From Megascapheus bottae (Eukaryota > Chordata > Mammalia > Rodentia > Geomyidae): DNA of 64,000 nt. The position numbers were made by a program, and so were the translations under genes. Positions 24,163 to 35,391 of the stretch are shown piece after piece (the first letter of the stretch is position 1; every line of letters starts with the position of its first letter). The notes below the pieces were generated by a model. That model searched no databases, was not told where the DNA came from, and saw nothing but the letters and a program-made list of their open reading frames with translations. The stretch lies in the NCBI GenBank assembly GCA_024803745.1, contig JANJXV010000188.1, forward strand, positions 1,833,501 to 1,897,500, in the 5' to 3' direction.

Positions 24163-25606
24163 TCAACAACAACAAGATTGGCTATTCGCCCATTGCGATT
24201 CTTGGGCCATTGCTTGGGCCAATTATACGGGGAAAATTTTGCATCACTACCCGTCTAACAAACTTCTCCAATTTGCTGCGTGTCATACGTTTCTATTTCC
24301 TTCCATAGTACAGGCCTCGCCTTTATCTTCTGCTGCTTTGGTATTTACAGATGGATCCTCTAATGGAAAGGCTGCTTTGACCATTAATGGGAAAACTCAA
24401 TCTTGGGTTACGTGTTTTTCCTCCGCCCAAGAGGTGGAATTAGAGGCTGTTTTACAAGCACTCGTCCTGTTACAAGACGAGCCCTTTAACTTATACTCAG
24501 ACAGTCAATATGTAATTCGTGCTCTTCAAGTCATAGAAACTGTTCCCTTTATTGGAACTACTAACTCCAATATTCAGACCCAATTTCGCCAAGTACAAAC
24601 TTTGCTTTGTTCTCGCAACCACCCCTGTTTTTTTGGCTTTGTTCGAGCTCACACTAATCTTCCTGGCCCTTTAAGTGAGGGCAATGCAGTTACTGACTCC
24701 GCCACCAGAGTTTACTTAACTCAGGTTGAACTTGCTAAGCAGTCACATGCCATCCATCATCAAAACAGTCGAGCCTTGCGCCGACAGTTTAAATTATCTA
24801 GAGAAGCAGCACGACAAATAGTTAAGACTTGCTCCAACTGTGTCCCTTTTTCACCAGCCCCCCATTTAGGCATAAATCCACAAGGACTGCTTTCTAATCA
24901 CATTTGGCAGATGGATGTCACACATGTTCCATCATTTGGCCGATTAAAATATGTTCATGTTACTGTAGATACTTATTCTAATTTTATCTTGGCCACCCCC
25001 CTTGCTGGGGAAGCCACTAAACATTGTATCTCTCACTGCATTCGATACTTTGCTGAGATGGGTATTCCCTCGCAAATAAAAACAGATAATGTCCCTGGCT
25101 ATGCAAGCCGAGCATTTCAATCCTTCTGCCATTCCTATAATATCACTCATATTGCAGGCATTCCTTACAATCCTCAAGGTCAAGGCATCGTGGAGAGAGC
25201 TAATGGATTATTAAAACATCAAATTGCTAAAATACAGAAAGGAGAGTCATATCCCGCTACCCCTGTGAATATACTTAATCATGCTTTATCTGTTTTAAAT
25301 TTTTTGAATTTGGATTCAAATAATTTATCTGCTGCTCAGCGATTCTGGGAAAAAAGAGCGCAGCGTCCTTTTGCCTTAGTAAAATGGAAGGATCCCCTAA
25401 CTGGTGCTTGGCATGGACCCGATCCTGTTCTAACCTGGGGTCGAGGGCATGTATGTGTTTTTTCACAAGGAGAAAATGACTCCCGCTGGCTGCCTGAACG
25501 CTGCGTTCGGATCATGGAGAGTGACAGTGGCCATCCAAGCAGCGACTCACTGTGCCTACACCCCCAACCCTCCAGTGGTGCATCCTGCGACGTGGGAAGG
25601 ACCTGA
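24152..25606 (+). pseudogene. Pol part 2: RNase H and integrase
   Basis: Open from 24152; the first Met in frame is at 24239, so this part cannot be made on its own in the usual way. Counting from that Met, RNase H has its four acidic residues at D38, E67, D88 and D153 (TDGS, VELEAV, YSDSQYV, VTDSATR). Integrase has a zinc-binding end (H170-x3-H174, C198-x2-C201) and the catalytic triad D226, D283 and E319, with exactly 35 residues between the last two. The C-terminal part (GPDPVLTWGRGHVCVF, then RWLPERCVR) is typical of betaretroviral integrase. One oddity is TDNVPGY, where relatives usually have G after TDN. These domains would degrade the RNA strand and insert the provirus; here they lie behind two frame breaks. 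Confidence 0.9.
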
Positions 25607-25835
25607 GTTATTTGTGCATGTCAATCGGGACTGCTACTGATCCACTTGTTCCACACATTCATATGAGCTGTGTTTCTCCTCCTTTTACTATTATGCAGGG
25701 ACCTTTTAACATATTTATTGACTCTACACAATTTAATATGTGACATTATTTTGTCTTTACCATCCCTCTTCTTAATAACCTTTTTTGTAAAAGATGCCCA
25801 GGTGAAAAGCAAAGGCCTCCAGAGGTAAGTAGAAG
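25449..25835 (+). pseudogene. Possible env remnant after pol
   Basis: In betaretroviruses env starts overlapping the end of pol in another frame. Here a second frame overlapping integrase reads NPPVVHPATWEGPELFVHVN and stops at 25640. Another frame continues for about 35 codons and stops at 25743. The pieces look like coding sequence cut by frameshifts, but I do not recognise a definite envelope motif (no signal peptide, furin site or transmembrane segment). It could equally be chance open frame. Confidence 0.3.
25821..25830 (+). promoter_or_regulatory. Possible splice donor after pol
   Basis: AGAG|GTAAGT with GT at 25825 matches the donor consensus closely. A donor here could serve a small spliced RNA, but no matching acceptor can be assigned. 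Confidence 0.3.
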
Positions 25836-27584
25836 TCGGCCGACCCCCTTGTATGTCTGCGTTTTATTTTGTTTTGTTTTATTTTATTTTGTTTTTGTTT
25901 GTTTGTTTGAAAAGGTGCACTGTGGGCCTAAAACAGAGGCCTGGGTGGTCAAGGGACGCCTTGACCCCCCCTCCCCTTCTGAGTTTCTTGTCGATAACAA
26001 GGCATACCTGAGAGTCCCACCAGCAAGACATGTCTAAATCTAAAAATAACTGTTTGGTGAAAACATTCATTTGAGCTCATGTTTTTTGTGTTAAGTGTAT
26101 CTGATTGAGTCCAATTTTCTTGTTATATGTCAATGCCTGATTATTTAAAAGTCTCCGTTTCTCTGTCTTGTTCGTGTTACATATTTTTTCTTGTCCAGTT
26201 TTGTCTTTAAAATTGGTACCATTTCTAAGTATGGATCCTTGTGGTTTTTCTGTGCGTACTCAAGCACACATCCTTGTTATTTATTTGAACATTTCTGGGC
26301 CTAGCATGGCCGCTCCCCCATGTCTGCAGTTGTGACAAGCCCTGGAAAAATAAATTCCAGCTAAGTTGCCTTGCAAAAAGTTTTGTTTTGAACCTGGTTC
26401 TCACCTGTAAGAGTAAAATTGGCAAAACTCTCTTGACACAAACTTCCGGAAAACGAACGGCCAATATTAATTTTGCGCACTTTATGATCTTTGAGTATGA
26501 ATGTGTGTGAATGAGTGAGTGAACATGTTCAAGGTTAAATTGTCAGCATTCTGTATAAAACAATGGTTGAACTCATTTGAAACAAAGGCAATTGGGTAAA
26601 TCTAAGTCTAAACTTCAAGAAAATTATTATGCTTGAATGTTTCCTATGTCTTAAAAGTATTATTGCATTGTTTTAAAGAAAAACTGGTAAAAAGTATTTT
26701 TCTAAAGATCCTGAAAGCTGCATTTTAAAAAATCTGGTATTGCAATACATACAGCTGTTTACATTGTAAACATTGTATCCTGTTCAGCACAGAGGTGTTA
26801 GGGAATTTGGGATTTATTACTTTAAGTTAAAGTTTGGAAACATGTATTAGAAATTTGAATGTAAAATTGTTCATTAACGTCAGAAATTTTGCCTGTCCTT
26901 TTTTGCAAACTGACACTAGAAATCTGATGGTAAAATGTGGATAATGTGATTAGTATTTTAAAGGAATGTTTAAAGGTTTATCTCCATGCTATTGGGTGTA
27001 TTTTAAAAAAGGAGAGGAAACTAAGTCCAGACTTAGACTTTTGGTGCACTGATGTCTATAGTTCTTGAATTAGGGAAAAACTGTTATTTGAGTTTAAACT
27101 GTTGTTGGAGTTCTACACAGAAATCTAAACTGCAAAAGAGCCCTTTATTCTAAAAGGCAAGAGGAGTGCCTTGAGCCTTAGGGGGCCTGAAGGCAGAAGG
27201 AGTTCTTTGTGCCCTTAAAGGTTTTTCAATTGCAAATAAAGGCTAAGGTGTTAATTGTTTAAGCCAGTATCAGTAAAAGTTATTAAGAACATTGGAAATG
27301 GGTTTCTAAACAATATTTGAAAGTGAAGTTGTCTTAAATGTTTAAAGAAAGAGAAAAAAGGAAAATTAGGACTACCAAAGTAATTGCTTAATTGCTATTT
27401 CAGCTTGCTCTTGTAAGTTACCTTATAGCAACTTCCAGCTAGCCCATGGAGAAGGACAGCAATCCTTATTCAGATGTAACTTTGGCTTTTACCAGGTTCT
27501 AGGTAAGCTCATGCTTAGAGACTATTTCTGTGTTGACCACCTTGTTGCTTTAATTGGGAGTAACGTGGCCTTTTGTAGGACTCA
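25836..27584 (+). other. AT-rich non-coding region of the provirus
   Basis: About 1.75 kb with no convincing open frame; the longest frames here are under 80 codons and look random. It is AT-rich with several T runs (for example TTTTGTTTTATTTTATTTTG near 25870) and has no satellite hexamers. It occupies the place of env. It may be decayed env, a nuclear-export or other untranslated element, or captured host DNA. I do not recognise it. Confidence 0.6.
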
Positions 27585-27845
27585 TTGATCTGAAAGCCAC
27601 AGCTTTGAGCCTGCCCGGGCAAAGCAAAGTCCCTGTGAGACTATGGTGTCTAATCTGCCAGCAGGATGCTAGGACAGAGTTGTTTTGGAGCTTGAAGTGG
27701 CAGAGTGCTAGCTCTGAGCTGAAAAGCTGGGGGGAAGCACTCAAGCACCAAGCTCGGGACTCATAGTGGTAGGGTGCTAGCCTTGAGCTGGAGAGCTGAG
27801 AGACAGTACCCAGGCCCCGAGTTCAAGTACAGCAACCAACAAAGT
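27585..27845 (+). repeat. ID/tRNA-type SINE, likely geomyoid, two ID-like halves
   Basis: Two related halves start at AGTGGCAGAGTGCTAGC (27696) and AGTGGTAGGGTGCTAGCC (27764), 68 bases apart. Each resembles the ID-type tRNA-derived box A region, and the second ends in GAGTTCAAG, a decayed box B. The lead-in (GATCTGAAAGCCACAG, GCCTGCCCGGGC, GTCCCTGTGAGACT) resembles the front part of the compound SINEs I know from kangaroo rats and gophers. No clear poly(A) tail is left. It sits inside the provirus. Identification is from memory of the family, not a search. Confidence 0.5.
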
Positions 27846-28568
27846 GAAATGCCAATGGCATGTTTATCCCTGTGTGTAGAGACACTACTGGGACACGAAA
27901 GCCTCTGCTTGGATGGCAGAGATGGTGTCAGATCTTAGTCACTTGTGCTTGGCCAATCAAATTAATCAGAGCCGGGAGGTCATAGAATAGTTTGTAAGCA
28001 TGCCTTACTAATGCCCGTGCCTTTCATAACTGGGCAGGAACTTGTCAATCTTCTGTGATAGCGGGTAGTTTAAAGTCCTAATTGAGTAAAATTTTTATTT
28101 TTTATTTTTGACACCAGCCATAAATTCAGGAAAAGTTTGTGGATCTGAGGCTTGTGTCTCTATTAATCTGTTTAGATCTGACAACTGAAGCATTGTTAAG
28201 GTTGCAGAAATTTAGTTCCCCAGACAATCAAGAAAAAGCCTTTGCAAATGGGTGCTAGGTAGGCTGCGCTGTTGTGGCCAAGGATGGTTTGTGCAGTTGT
28301 TGAATGTCAAGTATGATTTCTAGTTTGGAGTAGATTGTTGTTCCTGGTGTCTAGTCCTTGCAACCCCTTGATAAAACAGGCTGGGCTTCTTAAGGTCCCT
28401 GGTCAAGCGTGGAGACGGCGCCCCTGAGTCAGCTTGAAGAAGTCACGGAAGTTGAATCTCCGCCCATCAAATCCCCGTTGGACCAAGGGACCAAAGTCAT
28501 TTTTGGAAAATGTGACAGGATAAATTAGGGGTATAGAAAAGAGTAAAAATTGCACTTGTGTTTCTTTT
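27846..28568 (+). other. Non-coding region before the polypurine tract
   Basis: About 720 bases with no open frame worth reporting. It includes a T/A-rich run near 28090-28110 and a GC-richer stretch at 28410-28490. Its identity is unknown; it is probably proviral because it leads straight into the polypurine tract. Confidence 0.5.
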
Positions 28569-28588
28569 AAAATAAAAAACGGGGGACA
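28569..28588 (+). promoter_or_regulatory. Polypurine tract
   Basis: AAAATAAAAAACGGGGGACA ends directly at the 3' LTR. It is A-rich then G-rich, with one T and one C breaking the A run and the A/G junction. It would prime plus-strand DNA synthesis. Confidence 0.85.
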
Positions 28589-28908
28589 TGTTGGGAGCCA
28601 GAGTGGAATCAAATAGTACCTTGACTTGCATCAGACGATGGCTATATAGTCTTATTGCTTTCTGGCCCTATTCTATGTAAATGACCTGAGAATTACCATA
28701 TGAATGTAACACCTGGAGGTTCCCTGGGAGAGGAGGAGGGAAGAAGGGGGAGTGGAAAATAAACGCGGCAGTCTCGGGAGTCTTTGCCTGGACTGCGGAC
28801 ATCCCGGACCCGGTGTGTCTGTCTCTCTTCTTTTTCTTCCTAGTCCTTGTCCCCTATTTCAGGAACCCCAATCTGCGAACCCTGGTTTGCTGCCGGTTGG
28901 CCCCGGCA
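28589..28908 (+). repeat. 3' LTR (320 bp)
   Basis: Same length and ends as the 5' LTR, with 13 base differences by my count. AATAAA is at 28758-28763, a TATA-like CTATATAG is at 28642-28649 and a pyrimidine tract with AG ends at 28843. It lies directly upstream of satellite in the sense direction, so any read-through RNA would carry the C-rich CCCUAA strand. Confidence 0.95.
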
Positions 28909-28914
28909 AAACAT
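28909..28914 (+). repeat. Target site duplication, 3' copy
   Basis: AAACAT, against AAACCT on the 5' side; one mismatch in six. Confidence 0.65.
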
Positions 28915-29160
28915 AACCCTAAACCTAACACTAACACTTGCCCTTACCCTAAACGTAACCATAAACCTAACCCTAACCCTTACCTTTACCCTCACCCTAA
29001 CCTTAACCCTAACCCTAACTCTAACCCTAAACTTAACTCTAACCCTTATCCTTACCCTAATCGTAACCCTAAACCTAACCCTAAACCTAAACCAAACCCT
29101 TACTCTTACCCTAACCCTAAACCTAACCCTAACCCTTACCCTTACCCTAACCGTAACCCT
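28909..29160. repeat. Block A copy 6, 3' part
   Basis: This continues the block A unit split by the provirus. The order ACTTGCCCTTACCC, ACCATAAACC, CTTACCTTTACCCTCACC, CTTATCCTTACCC, CCAAACCCTTACTCTTACC is the same as at 10500-10680. Near 29160 it changes into block C instead of reaching the usual CTCACCTT end. Confidence 0.7.
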
Positions 29161-29180
29161 AACTCTAACCCTAACCCTAA

Positions 29181-29313
29181 CCCAAACCCTTCCCCTTCCC
29201 CTAACGCTAACCCTAACCCTAACCCTAACACTTACTCTAACCCTAACCCTAACCCTAACCCTTACCCTTCCCTAATCCTAACCCTAAACTTAACCCCTAC
29301 CCCAAACCTAACC

Positions 29314-29354
<41 letters not shown>

Positions 29355-29441
29355 TCTACCCTAACACTTATCCTTACCCAAAATTTAACCCTTATCCTAA
29401 CCCTACCCCTAACTTTAACACTAACTCTAACCCTTTAACTA
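29181..29441. repeat. Block C copy 4, 5' truncated
   Basis: CCCAAACCCTTCC at 29181 through CTTTAACTAACCCC near 29433. The usual start, TTAACCAAAC, is missing because the copy is joined directly to block A sequence, which marks a recombination joint near 29160. Confidence 0.7.
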
Positions 29442-29442
29442 A

Positions 29443-29830
29443 CCCCAAACCCTAACCCTTACCCAAACCCTAACCCTAAACCTTACCCTTACTCTAACCC
29501 TAACCCTAACTCTAACCCTAACCCTAACCCTAACCCTTACCCTTATCCTAACCCTTACCTAAACCCTAACCCTAACCCTAACCTTAATTCTAAACCTTAT
29601 CCTTACCCTAACCCTAACCCTAAACCTAACCCTAACCGTAAACGTAACTCTTACACTTACCCTAACGCTAAACCTAAACCTAATCCTTACCCTTACCATA
29701 ACCATAACCCTAACCCTAATCCTAACCTAAACCCTAACGCTAACCCTTACCCTAACCCTAACCCTAACCCTAACACTTACCCTAACCCTAACCCTAACCC
29801 TAACCCTAACCCTAACCCTGAGCCTAACCT
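29443..29830. repeat. Block B copy 4, 3' truncated
   Basis: CTTAATTC at 29583 with the same surroundings as the other copies. GAACTGTAAC is absent; the sequence passes into block E at about 29830. Confidence 0.65.
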
Positions 29831-29847
29831 TAACCCTAACCCTTACC

Positions 29848-32800
29848 GTTAACCTAAACATAACCCTAAAACTAAACCTAACCCTAACCCTTCCCTAACC
29901 CTAACCCTAAAACTTACCCTAACCCTAACCGTAAACCTTACCCTACCACTAACACTTAGCCTAACCCTAACCCTAACACTAATCCTTACCCTAACCCTAA
30001 CCCTTACCCTTAACCTAACCCTAAACCTAACTTTAACCCTAAACGTAACCCTAACCCTAACCCTAACCCTTACCCTAACCCTAACCCTAACCCCTAACCC
30101 TAACCGTAACCCTAATTCTAACCCTAATCCTTACCCTTACCCTAACCCTAACCCTAACCCTAACCTTAACCACAACACGAAACCTAACCCTAACCCTAAC
30201 CCTAAACCTAACCTTAACCTTAACCCTAAACCTTACCCTTACCCTAACGCTAAACCTAACACTAACCCTTACCCTAACCCTAACCCTAACCTTAACCCCA
30301 ACCCTAAACCTAACTCTAACCCTAAGCCTAACCCTTACCCTAACCCTAACCATAACCCTACCCTAAAACTTACCCTTAACCTAAATTTAAACCTAACCCT
30401 AACCCTAACCCTTATCCTAACCCTAACCATAACCCTTACCCTTACCTTAACACTAAACCTAACCCTAACCCTTACCCTTACCCTAACGCTAACCATAACA
30501 CTAACCCTAACCCTAACACATACCCTTAACCTAACCCTAAGCCTACCCTAACCGTAACCCTAAACCTAACCCTAAACCTAACCCTAACCTTAACCCTAAC
30601 ACATACCCTAATCCTAACCTTAACCCCAACACTAAACCTAACCCTAACCCTAACCATACCCCTTACCCTTACCCTAACCCTAACCCTAAACCTAACCCTA
30701 ACCCTTACCCTAACCTAACCCTAATCCTAACCCTAACAAATACCCTTAACCTAACCCTAACCCTAAACCTAAAACAAAACCTAACCCTAACCTTAACCCT
30801 AACCCTACCCTAACCCTAACCCTAACCCTAACCCTAATCCTAAACCTAACCCTTACACTTACCCTAACCCTAATCCTAACCCTAAATCTAACCCTAACCC
30901 TAACCTTAACCCTAACCCTTAATGTTAACCTAAACATAACCCTAAAACTAAACCTAACCCTAACCCTTCCCTAACCCTAACCCTAAAACTTACCCTAACC
31001 CTAACCGTAACCCTTACCTTACCACTAACACTTAGCCTAACCCTAACCCTAAAACTAATCCTTACCCTAACCCTACCCCTAACCCTAACCCTTACCCTTA
31101 CCCTAACCCTAAACCTAACTTTAACCCTAACCGTAACCCTAACCCTAACCCTAACCCTTACCCTAACCCTAACCATAACCCTAACCTAAAACTTACCCTT
31201 AACCTAACTTTAAACCTAACCCTAACCCTAACCCTTATCCTAACCCTACCCCTCACCCTACACTTACCCTAACCCTAACCCTAACCCTTACCCTAACCCT
31301 AACCCTAACCCTTACCCTTACCTTAACACTAAACCTAACCCTAACCCTTACCCTTACCCTAACGCTAACCATAACCCTAACCCTAACCCTAACACATACC
31401 CTTACCCTAACCCTAAGCCTAACCCTAACCATAACCCTAAACCTAACCCTAAACCTAACCCTAACCTTAACCCTAACCCTAACACATACCCAAATCCTAA
31501 CCTTAACCCCAACACTAAACCTAACCCTAACCCTAGCCATAACCCTTACCCTTACTCTAACCCTAACCCTAAACCTAACCCTAACCCTAAACCTAACCTT
31601 AACCCTTACCCTAACCCTAACCCTAATCCTAACCCTAACCCTAACACTTACCCTTACGCTAACCCTAACCCTAACGCTAAAACTAACCCTAAACCTAACC
31701 TTAACCCTAACCCTACCCAAACCCTTACCCTAACCCTAATCCTAAACCTAACCCTTACCCTAACCCTAACCCTAACCATTACCCTAACCCTAACTGTAAC
31801 CCTTACTCTAACACTAACACTTAGCCTAACCCTAAACCTAACCCTAATCCTTACCCTAACCCTAACCCTAAAGCTAACCCTTACCCTAACCCTAACCCTA
31901 ATCCCTAACCGTAACCCTTAACCTAACCCTAACCCTACCCCTAACCCTAACGTTACCCTTACCCTAACCCTAAACCTAACTCTAACCCTAACCATAACCC
32001 TAACCCTAACCCTAACCCTAACCCTTACCCTAACCCTAACCCTTAACCTAACCCTATCTCTAAACCTAAACCTAACCTTAACCCTAACCCTAACCCTTAC
32101 CCTTACCCTAACCCTAACCCTAAACCTAACCATAACGCTAACCTTAACCCTAACCCTTACCCTTACCCTAACCCTAACCCTAACACTTACCCTAACCATA
32201 ATCCTAACCCTACCCTAACCCCTCCCTAACCCTAACCCTTACCCTTACCCTAACTCTAAGCCTAACATTAACCATAAACATAACCCTAACCCTAACCCTT
32301 ACCCTAACCCTACCTTAAAACTAACCCGAACCCTAACCCTATCCCAAACCCTAACTCTTATCCTTAACCTAACCCTATCACTAAACCTTACACTAACCCT
32401 AACCACTAACACTAACCGTAACCCTAACCCTAACCCTAACCCTTACCCTTACCCTAACCCTAACCCTAACCGTAACCCTTACCCTAACCCTAACCCCAAC
32501 ACTAAACCTAACTCTAACCCTAACCCTTACCCTATCCCTAAACTTAACCACAACACTAACCCGAACCGTAACCCTTACCCTTACTCTAACCCTAACCCTA
32601 ACCCTTACCCTTACCCTAACCCTAACCCTAACCGTAACCCTAACCCTAACCTTAACCCCAACCCTAACCCTAACCCTTAACCTAACCCTAACCCTAACCT
32701 TAACTCCAACCCTAAACCTAACTCTAACCCTAACCCTAACCCTTACCCTAACCCTAACCCTAACTATACCCTAAAAGTTATTCTTAACCTAAATTTAACC

Positions 32801-34170
32801 CTAACCCTAACCCTAACCCTTATCCTAACCCTAACCTTAATCCTAACACTAACCCTTACCCTTATCCTAACCCAAACCCTAACCCTAACCCTAACACTTA
32901 CCCTAACCCTAACCCTAACCCTACCCTAAAACTTATTCTTAACCTAACTTTAACCCTAACCCTAACCCTTATCCTAACCCTAACCCTAATCCTAACACTA
33001 ACCCTTACCCTTATCCTAACCCTAACCCTAACCCAACACGTACCCTAACCCTAACCCTAACCCTTACCCTAACCCTTACCCTAACCCTAACCCTAACGCT
33101 AACCCTTACCTAACCCTAACCCTAAACCTAAACCTAACCCTTACCTTAACACTAAACCTAACCCTAATCCTTACCCTTACTCTAACGCTAACCCTAACCC
33201 TAAACCTAACCCTAACACATACCCTTACCCTAACCCTAACCCTAACCCTAACCCTAACCCTAACCCTAACCTTAACCCTAAACCTAAACCTAAACCTAAC
33301 CGTAACCCTAACCCTAACCCTTACCCTTACCCTAACCCTAACCCTAAACCTAACCCTAACCCTAAACCTAACCCTAACACTTACCCTAACCCTAACCCTA
33401 ATCCTAAACCTAACCCTTACCCTTACCCTAACCCTAGCCCTAACCCTAAAACTAACCCTAACCCTAACCTTAACCCTAACTCTACCCTAACCCTTACCCC
33501 AACCCTACCCCCAAACCTAACTCTTATCCATACCCTAACCCTAACCATAAACCTAACACTAACCCTAACTCCTAACCCTAACCGTAACCCTAACTCTAAC
33601 CCTAATCCTTACCCTTACCCTAACCCTAACCCTAACCGTAACCCTTATCCTAACCCTGACCCCAACACTAAACCTAACTGTAACCCTAACCCTTACAATA
33701 TCCCTAAACTTAACCCGAACACTAAACCTAAACCTAACCCTAACCCTAACCCTTACCCTTACCCTAACCCTAACCCTACACCTAACCTTAACCTTAACCC
33801 TAACCCTTACCCTTACCCTAATGCTAAACCTGACCCTAACCCTTACCCTAACCCTAACCCTAACCTTAACCCCAACCATAACCCTAACCCCTAACCCTCA
33901 CCCTTAACCAACCCTAATCCTACCCCTAACCCTAAAACTTACCCTTACCCTAACCCTATCCCTAACACTAAAACTAACACTTAACCTAACCCTAACCATA
34001 ACAATAACCCTTACCCTTACCCTATCTCTGAGCCTAACTTTAACCATAACCATAACCCTAACCCTAAACCTTACCCTAACCCTACCCTAAACCTAACCCG
34101 ATCCCTAACCCTATCTCTAACCCTAACTCTTATCCTTACCCTAACTTTAACCCTAAACCTAACACTAACC
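29848..34170. repeat. Block E copy 1
   Basis: A long series of shared variants is repeated at 44141-47650. Landmarks are GTTAACCTAAACATAAC at 29848 and 30924 (second copy 44141), CTCACCCTACACTTACC at 31252 (44738), CAATATCCCTAAACTTAACC near 33698 (47208) and CCCGATCCC at 34097 (47574). The offset drifts from 13217 to about 13510, so indels of a few hundred bases have accumulated. The first landmark occurs twice within copy 1, 1076 bases apart. Confidence 0.7.
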
Positions 34171-34198
34171 CTAACCCCTAACTCTAACCGTAACGCTC

Positions 34199-35391
34199 AC
34201 CCTAACCCTAACCCTTACCCTTACCCTAACCCTAACCCTAACCCTAATCCTTACCCCATCCCTAAACCTAACCCTACCCCTTACCCTTTCCCTAACCGTA
34301 ACCCTAACCCTAATACTAACCCTTACCATTACCCTAACCCTAAACCTAACTTTAATTCTAACCCTTACCCTTACCCAAACCCTAACCCTAACACTAAATG
34401 TAACCCTTACCCTAACCCTAACCTTAACCCCAAAGCTAAACCTAACCCTAACCCTGACCATAACGCTAACCCTAATCCTAACCCTTAACCTTACCCTTAC
34501 CCTAACCCTAACCCTAAACCTAACCCTAAACTTAACCCTTACCCTAACCCTAACCTTAACACCAACACTATCCCTAACCCTAACCCTAACCCTTAGCCTT
34601 AACCAAACCCTAACCTAACCTTAACCCCAACCCTAAAACAAACCCTAACCCTAACCCTAACTATTAACCTAACCCTAACCATAACCCTAACCCTAACACT
34701 TACCCTAACCCCAAACCTAAACCTAACTGTAACCCTTACCCTAACCCTAACCTTAACAAGAAAATTAAACCTAACCCTAACCCTAACCATAACCCTAACC
34801 CTAATCCTAAACCTTACCCTTACCCTTACCCTAACCCTAACCCTAACCGTAACCCTTCCCCTAACCCTAACCTTAACCCCAACACGAATCCTAACCGTAA
34901 CCCTAACCGTTACCCTAACCCTAACCTTAACCCAATACTGAACCTAACCCTACCACTAACCCTAACCCTAAACCTTACCCTTACCCTAACCCTAACCCTA
35001 AACCTAACCTTAAACCTAACTCTTACTCTTACCCTTATCCTAACCCTATCCCTAAACTTAATCTCAACACTAAACCTAACCCTAACCCTAAACCTAACCC
35101 TTACCCTTACCCTAACCCTAAACCTAATCCTAACCTTAACCTTAACCCCAACCCTTACCATTACCCTAATGCTAAACCTAACCCTAACCCTTACCCTAAC
35201 CCTAACGCAAACCTTAAACCCAACCCTAACCCTAACCCCTAACACTAACCCTTAACCTAACACTAAACCTAAACCTAACCCTACAACTTACCCTTACCCT
35301 AACCCTAACCCTAACCCTAACCCCTAACCCTAACCGTAACCCTAACCCTAACCCTAACCCTAACCTTACCCTTACCCTAACCGTAACCCTA
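34199..35391. repeat. 1193-bp tandem unit, copy 1
   Basis: Repeats at 35392-36584 with a constant offset of 1193 bases. I compared about 400 bases directly and saw one change (AAACCT to AAATCT near 34440 and 35633). Open frames of 63 and 111 codons on the minus strand are identical in the two copies. The unit contains odd words such as AAGAAAATTAAACC and AATACTGAACC that help to fix the alignment. Its length is not a multiple of six. Confidence 0.9.

Larger units (their letters stand above)
19915..28908 (+). mobile_element. Betaretrovirus-like endogenous retrovirus (class II ERV), broken
   Basis: An 8994-bp provirus in the + orientation: 5' LTR, Lys3-type primer site, leader, gag, dUTPase-protease, pol, a long non-coding stretch, polypurine tract and 3' LTR. 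The dUTPase domain next to the protease, the G-patch after it, two CCHC fingers in Gag and the -1 frameshift pseudoknot all place it with betaretrovirus-like elements. Gag is open, but the protease-pol frame is broken twice and env is missing or reduced to scraps. The short 320-bp LTRs, Lys3 primer and lack of env recall the mouse MusD type, though I cannot assign a family by sequence search. It differs sharply from its surroundings in base composition. Only one copy is seen, although nearby satellite units were duplicated many times. Confidence 0.97.

Noticed and set aside
25849..26464. Small open frames of 60-80 codons on both strands after pol
   Set aside because: Random length for AT-rich DNA, with no conserved motif and overlapping frames on both strands.
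27550..27766. Overlapping 64- and 70-codon frames on opposite strands near 27.6 kb
   Set aside because: They lie over the SINE and read its tRNA-like sequence. They are not proteins.
28813..29364. 183-codon frame from the 3' LTR into the satellite as a gene
   Set aside because: The LTR part is U5 sequence and the rest is asparagine-proline repeat from hexamers. It is mentioned only as a possible read-through product.
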